From NCBI RefSeq assembly GCF_014529535.1, contig NW_023503509.1, positions 2,401,247-2,465,246 on the forward strand: DNA of 64,000 nucleotides, in the 5' to 3' direction. Below are positions 23,196-33,345 of the stretch, one piece after another (the first letter of the stretch is position 1; every line of letters starts with the position of its first letter). Under the pieces are notes generated by a model, which was not told where the DNA came from, searched no databases, and was given only the letters and a program-made list of their open reading frames with translations. The position numbers and the translations under genes are program-made. This DNA is from Bradysia coprophila (Eukaryota > Arthropoda > Insecta > Diptera > Sciaridae).

Positions 23196-24024
23196 CGTGC
23201 ATGATTAACTATCGTACATCAAAGAGTTCCCAATCTTTGTCTTTGCTATTTATTGAAAAGAAAAGAAAAACAGATCCCAAGATTCAAAGTAATTCGTTGA
23301 TGGCAACACAACTTGGCGTTTCTATGATTCGGTTCATGGGATCGAAAAATCAATCAGTTCGCCAAGTTGCTGCAAATAGTTAGTTGTAGTTTGTCAGATA
23401 TCATTTTAGAATCGAAAAAATTTAGTGAACACATTAGACCAGGTTGATACCACTGATACTAGAAACATTCACTGAAGGGTGAACCTGCTTGGACCTGACC
23501 TGAACTCTCAATATATTAATCAGGTCAAATATATGGCTGGGAGGCTACCTGAAAAGTTTGTATGAAAGTTTGCTTGTCCTGGAAAATTGCATTTTGATGG
23601 AGCTTTTAATGAAATTTGTAGAGCCAGAAAACCTCTACTTCCTAACTGCCACCAGGCCTTAAACGCTAAAGGGTTAGACAAGGTTATGGTCCCTACAGAT
23701 CGGAGTGGATAATTGCAATAGCAAGATACCGTCTACGTGTGCCTTATAGTATTTGCCATCGTATGATGCGCATAGAAACAGATTTTTCGGTTTGATATTT
23801 GAGTTCTTACTCTAGCTAGTTACACATAGCAACGCGAAAGAGATCTAATTCAAACTTTTCTTTTGTTAAACAGTGAAACGTGACAGAAGAAGAAACGAAA
23901 GATTTGAATCAGATCTTTTTCGCGTCCCTATGTTTGTGAGACAAAATACCACCGTGACAGTGATTGTAACATTCTATTCAAAGAATTATTCACAAATTAA
24001 CCGCTTTTACATCCGCGCACTTAC
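23196..24024. other. Non-coding / intronic sequence
   Basis: No gene is seen. Phrases of the type cctgacctgaactc and ctacctgaaaagtttgtatgaaa (23,480-23,580) recur in diverged form at 33,570-33,850 and 35,480-35,700, which suggests a dispersed repeat. On the minus strand, the sequence just below 24,025 starts with a good splice donor (GTAAGT) for the bbx exon. Confidence 0.4.
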
Positions 24025-24729
24025 CGATTTTCCAAATTCGGATACTTTTCACGAACAATAGCTCGATGCCGCTTACAAAATATCAGAAAAGCGTTCATCG
24101 GTCGCCGTGCATGATGATCGGGCGTCGACTTATCGTCATCATCCAATTTGCCTTTGACCGCCGGAATATCGTCAATCTGAGAACCATTAATTTTGCCAAC
24201 ATTCGGCATCGAAACGTCCCCATTTCCATCAATGTCATCATCATCATCATCATCATCGTCCTCTTCGTCATCATCATCATCGTAATCGTTGTAACTACGA
24301 CCGGATTTCTTTTCAATCATACGGCTGTACGATGTCGAATCGGTGCTGTACAAGTTCTTCGAATAATTGTGTACATTTTCAATTTCTCTGGCTGCTGCCG
24401 TACTGGTCACGTGATTGTTGTTATTAACATTTTTGAGCAATAAATTTGGTTCGATCTGACTGGACACTGGTCGTGTTGCTGTATCTTTGGTTGTTGCCAC
24501 ATTCTGATCACCACCGAAATTCGCATGGAAATCGATACTCCGTTCGTATATGCTAAAGCCATTATCGCCGGTGACATGCATCACATTAGCTTCATTTATT
24601 GGCGTACTCATCGACGTTGATATTGGCTGACTATTGTAGTTATCACACACTTTTCGCATCTTGATTACCATTTCCAATACCATGATCGGATACGTTGAAG
24701 CTCTGTTGAATATTTACATTGCTGATCAT
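24025..24729 (-). CDS. bbx: bobby sox (bbx), 5' coding exon with first half of HMG box
   Basis: BBX/bobby sox is a nuclear HMG-box DNA-binding protein. This minus-strand exon has an acidic Asp-rich run followed by [20 protein letters not shown] and a KYPNLEN phrase, the first helix and turn of the BBX-type HMG box. It ends mid-codon at 24,025 before a GTAAGT donor. The matching second half of the box begins at 30,003 on the plus strand in exactly the right phase, so the exon is inverted relative to the rest of the gene. The best start is the ATG at 24,729 ([10 protein letters not shown]). That frame meets a stop near 24,655 at a GTGTG run, and the main frame takes over there, which looks like a dinucleotide indel. 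The protein assignment is firm, and the orientation may be an inversion or a scaffolding error. Confidence 0.85.
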
Positions 24730-24984
24730 TTTGAAGGTGTGTGCTGATGATCGTTTTCGATTTTATTTTAAGAAAAAATTATTTTTTCTTCCTGTAGTAC
24801 CACATTCACATTCACTCACCAAATTTAGTACCGAAAGAGCAACATTCTCCCCTACTATTTTCTCTCAATTTTCATTCCCGCTTATGTCATTTTCGATCCT
24901 ATCTTTATTCTTTCCCAAATGTGTCAAGTTGTTGTATGTACGCGAATGCAATGTTTTTAGTGTTTTGTGACAATGCATTCATAG

Positions 24985-25160
24985 GGATTGCTTTCAGCAT
25001 TCATACGGACTGCTTTCGGCATTCATTCGGATGTCTTTCGGCATTCCTACAGATTGCTTATTTTTCGACATTTGTGAGAATACATGCACACGGAACGGAC
25101 TTCTTTAGGCATTCATACGGATTACTTTCGGCATTAATATGGAATGCTTTTGCACCGGTA
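24985..25160. repeat. Imperfect 22-28 bp minisatellite
   Basis: Phrases of the form gactgctttcggcattcata recur six or so times with variation between 24,985 and 25,155. They keep a plus-strand frame open, but I do not regard it as a gene. Confidence 0.55.
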
Positions 25161-25404
25161 TGTTGTTCAGTTTTGTTGTTGTTTTGTTCGGAATGTGACT
25201 TTGGTACTCCAGGAAGAAATGGTTATTTGTGTACCTGTTTTGGACGATTGATTTTAGGCAATTTCGCGGATTGTAGGCCGAACGAAGTGAGGCTTACAAG
25301 CGAAAGTGCCTTAAATCAACCGTCCCAAACAGGTGCACATGTAAGTTTTCATGCAGAGGGCCAGAAACCCGAGAAAATTCAAAAAATTGCCCTCATTTTC
25401 GGCC

Positions 25405-25990
25405 CCGAAGCATGAAAAATAGTTTTTTTGATACCAACATCGAAAGTTGATACTTTCGCCCTCGAAATCCGGGGCGAAAGTAAAAAAATGCAAGTTATGT
25501 GTTTGAGCGGGGAGAAAGAAAGAATACATAAAGCGAAAGTCAATATACATAATGCGAAAGTCGACTACATAATGTAATAGTCGACTCTTGTCAATAAGTG
25601 TACTGCGATCAAAATTGAAATAAAGCGTGCGCCAGTGCTCTTATTGAAATTAACATACGAAGTTGATACTTTTTGTTGTTAATGATTTGTTAGTTATTTG
25701 TTAATTTTTGTGTGTGTTATTGTTGTGATGGCTAAATAATTACATTTTTGATATACCAGGGGGCTGCCGCCCCCTGGACCCCCGCATTTTCTGGCTAAAT
25801 GCCTTCATATTTCAACATTTTGTTCTGCTGTTTGCGATACGTATCAACTTTCGATGTTGGTATCAAAAAAAATAGTATGAACGACTCGGGGCAAAAGTAA
25901 AAAAATTCAACCTGTGCGATTGAGGCCCTTGCCTTCGGCGCGGGCATCAACTCTCGCACACGGTTGAATTTTTTTACTTTCGCCCCTTGT
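25405..25990. mobile_element. Inverted-repeat (MITE-like) element
   Basis: The left block at 25,413-25,460 (tttgataccaacatcgaaag...) pairs with an inverted block at 25,848-25,880. Farther out, ggggcgaaagtaaaaaaa near 25,470-25,488 pairs with tttactttcgcccc near 25,972-25,986. A GC-rich ggggctgccgccccc hairpin at about 25,760-25,775 sits in the middle. There is no ORF. It lies between the bbx 5' exon and the retrotransposon. Confidence 0.5.
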
Positions 25991-26016
25991 CATTCAATGT
26001 ACTAATACAAACCACG

Positions 26017-29000
26017 GATCAAAAAGGTGTGTTTTAGACCACGGTGGTGAAAACGTCCAGGGATGGAGCGACGCGAAGCGGAGTACTTTACGTCTGTGTT
26101 CGAGTGAATGAATTTGACTTGTGACATTTACGTCACCTATAAGTCGGAAAGCTTTCTTTTGACGAGATTAAGGCAAGATGGACCCACAAGTGGTAATTGA
26201 ACTCTAGGAGAGGCCGAATATATGCTTTATATATAGTGGCGAGTTCTTCGGGGGAAAAGGATTTCTTACATCTTCGGAAGAACCCAATCTTTTCGTCTCA
26301 TTCTTTGTCACGTCAATTATATGATCTGACCATAAAAGTCCGTTGGTAAGGTTCGTTCTCAAAAGAGAAAGTGGTCCCTATTGTTCTGGGCTGTGATGCG
26401 AATTCACATCATACGGTCTGGGGAAGTACGGACATCAATCGAAGAGGAACTCTCTTGCTCCAGTTCATAGCAGATACGAATCTTAGTATCATGAACAGAG
26501 GAAACATTCCGACGTTTGTGACTAGGAATCGAAGAGAAGTACTGGACCTCACTCTTGCATCGGAGGACTTAGCGGATCAAATCCATTCGTGGAAGGTCTC
26601 TCTGACGCCCAGCTTTTCAGATCATAGAACTATCAGGTTCAGCTTGAAAGGTTGGGTGACAAAGGTAGTGAGGTTCAGAAACCCCAGAAGGACAAACTGG
26701 GAGCAATATAGGATGTTTCTAAAGCAGCATGTGGAAAGAAGGCTTGAGGAGATCATGCCTAAATCCTCGGCTGAACTGAATGAGGCTGTGGAGGAAATCA
26801 CGTGGCTGCTGACGAAAGCCTATGAATCCGCATGTCCGGAAACGAAGGCTGTTCGGAAAAGTGATGGCAAGCTCTGGAGCGCCGAGGTAGAAAGACTTAG
26901 ACTCAGAGCTAGAAGAGCGTGAATAAGGCCATGAGAACGGCCACGGATACGGACTGGGCCACGTATAAAGAGGCCCAGAAGGCTTTCAGAAAGACAGTTT
27001 TGCACAGAGCTAAAGAGGCTTGGAGGAGGTTCTGCGCAGAAATGGAATATGTTCCAGATTATGCCAGGATCCACAAAATTCTCGCTAAGGACTCTAAGCT
27101 ACTGCCAAGCTCGTTACGGAGGCCTGATGGCAGCTTTACTGGTAGTGGTGAAGAAACGGCCAAGCACTTGCTAGAGGCTCACTTTCCTGGCTGTGGAGGC
27201 GATAAAGCCGAAGTTGAAACACCAGATATCTTCCCTCCAACGGAGGAGGACTGGGCCTTGACTAGGCGAATTGTCACTGTGGAAAGACTAAGATGGGCTA
27301 TAGGCAAGTTCAAACCGTTCAAGTCGGCGGGTGATGACGGCATCTTTCCGGCTCTTTTAAAAGAAAGTGGAGAGATACTGTTGAAACCGCTATGTGAGGT
27401 ATTACGAAGCTCCTTAGCCCTTGGTCACATACCGACCAAATGGGAAAAGGTGAAAGTAACTTTCATCCCGAAACCGGGAAAACCATCTCACTGCACGGCT
27501 AAGGATTTCAGACCGATCAGCCTTTCGTCGTTTGTTATGAAGACTTTGGAAAGGCTGATAGATTTCTACATCAGGGATGAAATTCTGGCGGAGTTTCCGC
27601 TTCATTTCAACCAACATGCGTACCAAGCAGGCAAGTCCACTGATTCAGCCCTGCATAAGCTGGTAGCGAAGGTGGAGCAATCACTGCTGGTGGGAGAAGT
27701 GGCCTTGGGATGTTTTATGGACATCGAAGGGGCCTTTGACAACACCAGTTTTGATGTCATTCGCCAAGCGTTGGTTGAGAGAGGAGCGGGAAGGGTGATA
27801 GTGAGATGGGTGAGCGCTATGCTCAGAGACAGAACCGTTGAATCACACGTGTGTGGTCATAAGACCAATCTCTGGGTAGCGAAAGGATGCCCTCAAGGAG
27901 GCATACTATCACCAATACTCTGGTGTCTTGTAGTAGACTCCCTCATCAAAAAGTTGAATGATGAGGGAATCTACGCTCAAGGGTACTCGGATGACCTGAC
28001 GATTTTGATCAGGGGAAAGTTTGAGAGTACATTGGGAGACCGTGTGAGGGCTGCGTTGAAGATTGTGGAAAAGTGGTGCCACGAGAAGGGCCTGAGAGTG
28101 AATCCTAGAAAGACCGACCTGGTGCTCTTCAGCAGAAGACGCACTGGATCGGAACTTGTGGGTAGGATCAGGCTATTCGACGTCAACGTGGAACTCTCGC
28201 CCCAGGTTAAATACCTGGGAGTGACGCTTGATAGCAAACTTAACTGGATTGCTCACGTCAAGGACAAAACGCAGAAGGCTTTGACGGCTTTTTGGATCTG
28301 TAAGAACTCCTTCGGGAGGAATTGGGGTCTGCCGTCGAAGGCTATTCTGTGGCTCTATGAGGCCGTCATAAGACCCATGATATGTCATGGGTCGGTGGTG
28401 TGGTGGCCGAGACTAGACATAGAGAGAGCGCGGAAAGAGCTAGGGGAAATTCAAAGGCTAGTGTGCATTTGCATAACTGGAGCTATGAAGACCACAGCTA
28501 CCGCGGCCATGGAGACACTGCTGAATGTACCACCGCTCGACCTGATAATTCAGGCTAGAGCCTTCGCCACGGCGGATCGGTTGGTGCAAAATGGCTTGTG
28601 GACTTCTAACTTCCGGGCAGGGCATGGGAAAATATGTGGCGTGGTAGAAAGCCCAGTTTTCGGTATGCCCAGAGACCGGATGACACCGGTGATTGACTTC
28701 ACGAGGCGATTCGACGCTACCTTCTTAGGCAGAGCAGACTGGCTTAACGGCTGGCCTACTGGCCTATCAAGGGGAAGTAAAGTCAGATTCACTGACGGTT
28801 CGAAAACTCCAAATGGAACAGGAGCTGGAGTGTATGCCCCCGAAACGGGGCTAGGCAATTCCTTCCACCTGGGAGAGATCGCCAGCGTACCTCAGGCGGA
28901 GCTTTATGCGGCACTCATGGGAGCACATGAAACTCTGCCTATAGGGACGCAAGGCGAAGAGGTCCTTATATGTCTTGACAATATAGGAATGATCAAGGCA

Positions 29001-29640
29001 CTCGTATCGCCCGTAGTCACCTCCAAGCTGGTGAAGGAATGTAAGGAATACCTGAACCTTCTTGGTCTGAGCAATCGGATCAATTTGGTCTGGGTACCAG
29101 GACATTCCGGCGTGGAGGGAAATGAGGAAGCAGATAAGCTGGCCAAAGAAGGCTCGGCGACTCAGGCAAACGGGCCAGAACCGTACCTTCCGATTCCCCA
29201 GTCAGAGTGTAAAAGAGCACTGGAAGACTGGGTTAAGCGTAAACACGCAGAACGCTGGGAAGCGTATAACGGAGGCGTTCACACGAAATGCTTCTTCCCT
29301 AAGCCTAACAAAAAATGGGCCAAAGATTTGCTCAAAATGGACCGAAATCGCATTAGAAGAGTAGTAGGAGCGATTACGGGACATTGCGGGCTGAATCGGC
29401 ACATGAATAAGTTGAGGCTTTCGGACACTCCGAGATGTTCCTGCGACCTAGAAGAAGAAACGGGTGCACACTTGATATGTGACTGCCCCAAATTTCTTCA
29501 ACTAAGACGCAGGATGCTCGGAGACTACGAGGTGGTTCCTTCGGAAATTGCTGCAATAGGACCTGACATCTTAGACAGGTTCCTATCGGCAACAGGAAGG
29601 CTACCATGATTTACATGATGACCGGGAATGGAAACAAAGG
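26017..29640 (+). mobile_element. I/LOA-type non-LTR retrotransposon with RNase H
   Basis: The element has, in order, the remains of an APE-type endonuclease, a reverse transcriptase, an RNase H and a C-terminal HCCC-type zinc motif. It is inserted between the inverted bbx 5' exon and the plus-strand bbx exons. The 5' end is probably truncated: endonuclease-like coding of poor quality begins around 26,040, and the frame is open only from 26,371. The 3' end is not marked by a clear poly-A, and I place it shortly after the ORF stop. Confidence 0.8.
26371..29609 (+). pseudogene. Retrotransposon ORF2: endonuclease-RT-RNase H (one frameshift)
   Basis: The first part (26,371-26,922) has PIVLGCDANSHHTVWGST and SDHRTIRFSL, the C-terminal half of an APE endonuclease. 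A one-base shift at about 26,920 separates it from the long part (26,919-29,609, 896 codons). That part has FIPKPGKPS, DFRPISLSSF, GCFMDIEGAFDN, GCPQGGILSPILW and YSDDLTIL, a YSDD variant of the RT box. RNase H follows with FTDGSKTPNGTGAG, a Glu in AELYAAL, CLDNIGMIKAL and WVPGHSGVEGNEEADKLAK, so all four acidic positions are kept. The tail has CSCDLEEETGAHLICDC. Apart from the shift and the missing 5' end the frame is intact, so the insertion is young. RNase H plus this RT type points to the I/LOA/R1 group. Confidence 0.9.
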
Positions 29641-30002
29641 ATCAACAGATCTGTGTTTCGAGATCTTAAATGATCGTCCCAAACTGATAAATCTAGAAGG
29701 TTCGTTCCCAGAATATTCAAACATGAAGCTTCTTGAAGCTCGTCAGCTACAAAAGACAGTTCGTCAGCTCGTCAGCACAGAGCGTTTATGTGTAAATCTA
29801 CACGCCTGAGTTTTGTTCAAATTGAACTCAGCTCTGTTTTGTCGACCTCATTTCATAGTAGCCTAATAGCCTAAATAATAGCTTTCGAGCCTGTTCGACC
29901 TCCTTTCCAGTCGGTTGTTGTGCTCATTTTTATCCACCTGAATCAACAAGTCCACACAACCCTTTTCAACTGTTTTTACAATATTTCATCGCTCCATTTC
30001 AG

Positions 30003-31534
30003 ATCGATTACGAAAATTCTTGGCGATTGGTGGGCGAATTTAGATCAAGAAGAAAAATTGTGTTACACCAGCTTGGCAAAACAGGTACACAAACTGCAAC
30101 TGCTCAAATGGCAAATATTTTTCGGTTCATTGAAATACTAAAATCCCATACTTTCAGTACAAAGACGCATTCTTCTCTGCAAATCCAAATTTTAAATGGT
30201 ACAAATTGCCGGCACCACCATTACGCACCCTTTCAACCCGTCCAGGAAACACGGATCGTCCACCGTTCAGTTACGCTTGCACTTATGACGCCGACAACAT
30301 TACAAATGATTCAATGCATCGCACAAACGGCACCGTGCCGATCAACGAGGACACGCCACCAACCATCGGAACTAAGTCAAATCGTGGACCAAATGTAGGA
30401 ATTTTCAAATTAGCCGACGAGACGCAAATGGGTGGTTTGAACAGTTTGATGGCCAGCTACGATTCCAAGTCACTTTCAGGGAACAATAACTTAGGCGAAC
30501 ATGATGGGGACTTGGGTGAGTCGTGAATTTAGTTCGAAGAAAAACTTATTTTTAACAAGAAAACTATCTACTTCCACGCAGACAATTCCATCAATCCGTC
30601 AAAAATGAAACTAACACCCACAAATCGAACTGAACCATTCACTAATATGCGATATCATGCTGCCAAAATGCAATTACAAATCGATAATCAAACCAATTCA
30701 CATGGAAACGACACATCTGTCACTGCATACGATTCGAAAAGACCAATCAAAGCAATTTCACCATCAGCTGCCGATTTCGAAGATTTTGTTCACCACAAAT
30801 TGCTGACGCCGGAAAAGAACATCTTTTTAGAAGACGAAAACCTAAAGAAATCGGCCAGAGCATGCAAAGGCAAAAGATATTTGGAATTTATGAGCTCCGG
30901 TAAGATCAGTCCATCATCGAAAAAGCTGAAAGTTCACCATCCACACTCACCAACATCGAAAGCAACATTTGACAGAGATTTCAAAGAATACCGCCAACAA
31001 TACAGCACCGCCGATCACATGTACGCCAGCCACGATGAGTCGGTGAAGAGTGAATATCGAAAAATGGACGGCACTGACAGCACCGGTGCATTCGATCCGG
31101 CTGACAGTAAACTTTTCGAAGCATCCGATTTCGATCTGGAGGAAAAAATCCGTGCACTGCCCGCCCTCAGTTTGGACAAGTATCTGTCGCGCAAACGCGA
31201 AACGAAAAAGAAGAAGAAAATCAATGCAAAGCGTCCGACCGCCACCAAATCACCGCAAACGATCGGCGAGGCCAAAGAGCGGATCCGCATATCGATGGTG
31301 GGCAGCCAGAAGCGCAAAGCACGCAAAGAGAGCATCACCCGGCGTGACATCAATCACGAAACTATGGAAACCGTCGGCCTGTACGACATCGTGGAATCTC
31401 CAATGGTCGAGGAAAAAATCGCCGCACCACTGACCACCGACAATGCGTCCGATCTATTCTTCTTGGCCACAATTGCTGAAGTTGTAGCTGGTGCTGTGAA
31501 CGCAACGATTGGATCGTCGGCTGACCAAGTTTGA
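30003..31534 (+). CDS. bbx: bobby sox (bbx), 3' coding exons
   Basis: Three exons are visible: 30,003-30,084, 30,158-30,515 and 30,582-31,534, all with GT-AG borders and matching phase. The first encodes SITKILGDWWANLDQEEKLC and completes the HMG box begun on the minus strand at 24,025. The second opens YKDAFFSANPNFKWYKLP, the BBX-specific extension after the box. The last exon is Lys/Ser-rich with several basic runs (KKKKK near residue 205 of the exon) suggesting nuclear localisation. It ends with a TGA at 31,532. BBX proteins act as HMG transcription regulators. The frame is intact across all three exons, unlike most of this window. Confidence 0.9.
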
Positions 31535-32356
31535 GTTTATTTTTATATATTGAGATACGAGTGACTGGTAAGTTAAATAATTTCTATTTTTAAAAGAAGA
31601 GATCATCAGGATGTATACTCTGGACCGTAGATAAACGTGCTACACAAAATTCGTTTGCTATATGAATCAATTTGAATTGAAAGAAATAAGTCAGAAAAAA
31701 CGTAAAGTTTAAATAATAGTCTTCGTTGAAGTGAAATCAGTTCGTGGTTCGTTAGTTGTAAGGAAGTCAATTTTTTTTTTTAATTTTTAACGCAACCATT
31801 ATAGAACTTGTCAACCCCCCTTCAACCCACACACGCATACACGTAATTTTTATGCTAATCAATCAAAATAATATTCAGTAAAAATGTTAAGCATTAGCAA
31901 TATTTAAATTGTAGAGTTGTTAAACCTATATATGTGTTCGAAACACTCACACACACAGCAAATAAAAAAAGATTTATAATGCAACAACACTCTAGAGTGA
32001 TTTGCCTAGGTGTCACACATGATTTATACATGCATACATACAAACATAAAGAAGAGATGAAGAGAGAAATATTTACATTTAAATTATCATTAAAATTACT
32101 ATAAAAGTAACGTTAAAAATATATTAAAATATCTAAAAAAAGAAAAAATTTAGACAACCTAGTGTATCGATCGATATATATATTTTGTTAAAAGGAAAAT
32201 ATTTTCACACAAACAAAAAACAAACAAAATTTATTACAACAATCTAGTGCCTCGATTTAAACGAAACAAAAGAAGAAGAAAAACGTTTAACACAAGAGAA
32301 AGGAAAGAAAATTATTCGAAATGAATTGCATAGCAAGAAATAATAATTTATTTTAG
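31535..32356 (+). other. Probable bbx 3' UTR
   Basis: The sequence is strongly AT-rich, with several ATTTA-like stretches and AATAAA hexamers (for example near 31,961). No frame is supported. A hairpin MITE is inserted at its distal end. Confidence 0.5.
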
Positions 32357-32567
32357 AATAGTACATTACTATGCAAGGGAAGTAAAGTGATATCTCGTAT
32401 CCAGATGAGAAAAAGTATCCGAGGGCGGCAGCCCGAGGTACTTTTACTCATCGTGATACGAGATATCACTTTATTTTCCGTGTGTAGTACGACGTTTTAC
32501 TATGCGAGTGATGTAAAGCTTATTGCCTATACATGTAATAGCCTTATTACATGCACCAGCATAGTAA
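32357..32567. mobile_element. 210-bp hairpin MITE, copy 2
   Basis: This is almost identical to 17,247-17,456, with two substitutions seen (cgtatccag/cgtatgcag and aagctt/aaggtt). It has the same TTACTATGC/GCATAGTAA ends and the same long central stem. It lies just past the bbx 3' UTR. Confidence 0.75.
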
Positions 32568-33134
32568 AGATCTATACGTTATATACAAATGGTTAAAATG
32601 GTTACATATCAACATCACCTAGGTCTTTTGATCAACGGGAGTGAACCCTTAGAATTGTGACTGTCAATTTCTACTAGCAATGGAATAATTGATGTCCACA
32701 GTCCATATAGATTGTGGAAAGTGTTATCGTCACTACCGCAAATATTTGATGGCGCAGCCTACGAGTCGGTCTTTGAGCTCTAAAATTTAAAAAAACAAAC
32801 CATTTCCTGAGAAATTTGAATTTTTGATGATTAGTCCAGGCGCTTGTGTCAGAAAAAATGACTCCGTTCGGCGAAAAGTCGATTTTCGAAATAGAAAGTT
32901 TGTTCCACAACTTTTTATTCCCAATGATGTATGATAACTGAAAAGCTTGGAAAACGTAAAGCTAGCGGAATGACACAAGAGACCTGACTACATATTGTCC
33001 ATGAAAATATCGTTCGTGTGAAGTGTCAGAAGTGACCGACTTGCCGGCAGCGTCAATCATTGATAGTCCTGTGAGTTAGTGCTCAAATCCACAATAAATT
33101 CCCATTTCGACACGTTTGCTACACTGATTTATGG

Positions 33135-33345
33135 TCAATTCCATTTACATGACACATGCGTCGAAAACCGTACTTTTCATGTTTCAAGCACAACTTTCGA
33201 CGACCTCAACATGTAAAATCCATTACATAACTCGAAATAAAAATGAAAAGCCTCATTTTCGTGTGCTTATCAACCTCGGCTTCGTCTTTGACTCTGATCA
33301 ACAGAATTCACACGAAAAGTCTACTTTTTATCTCTTCTTATGTAA
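33135..33345 (-). repeat. Dispersed repeat family member (reverse strand)
   Basis: Read on the minus strand, this gives the same ordered phrases as 18,185-18,390 (tttgttgatcag, gaggc/gaagccgagg, catgttgagg tcgtcgaaag). It shows that the family is dispersed outside the segmental duplication. Confidence 0.55.

Noticed and set aside
24066..24443. Plus-strand ORF with Ile-rich hydrophobic run
   Set aside because: It is antisense to the Asp-rich region of the bbx exon. The hydrophobic run is the complement of GAT/GAC codons.
24921..25415. 164-codon ORF rich in Phe, Cys and His
   Set aside because: It is largely the translation of a minisatellite with no conserved features.
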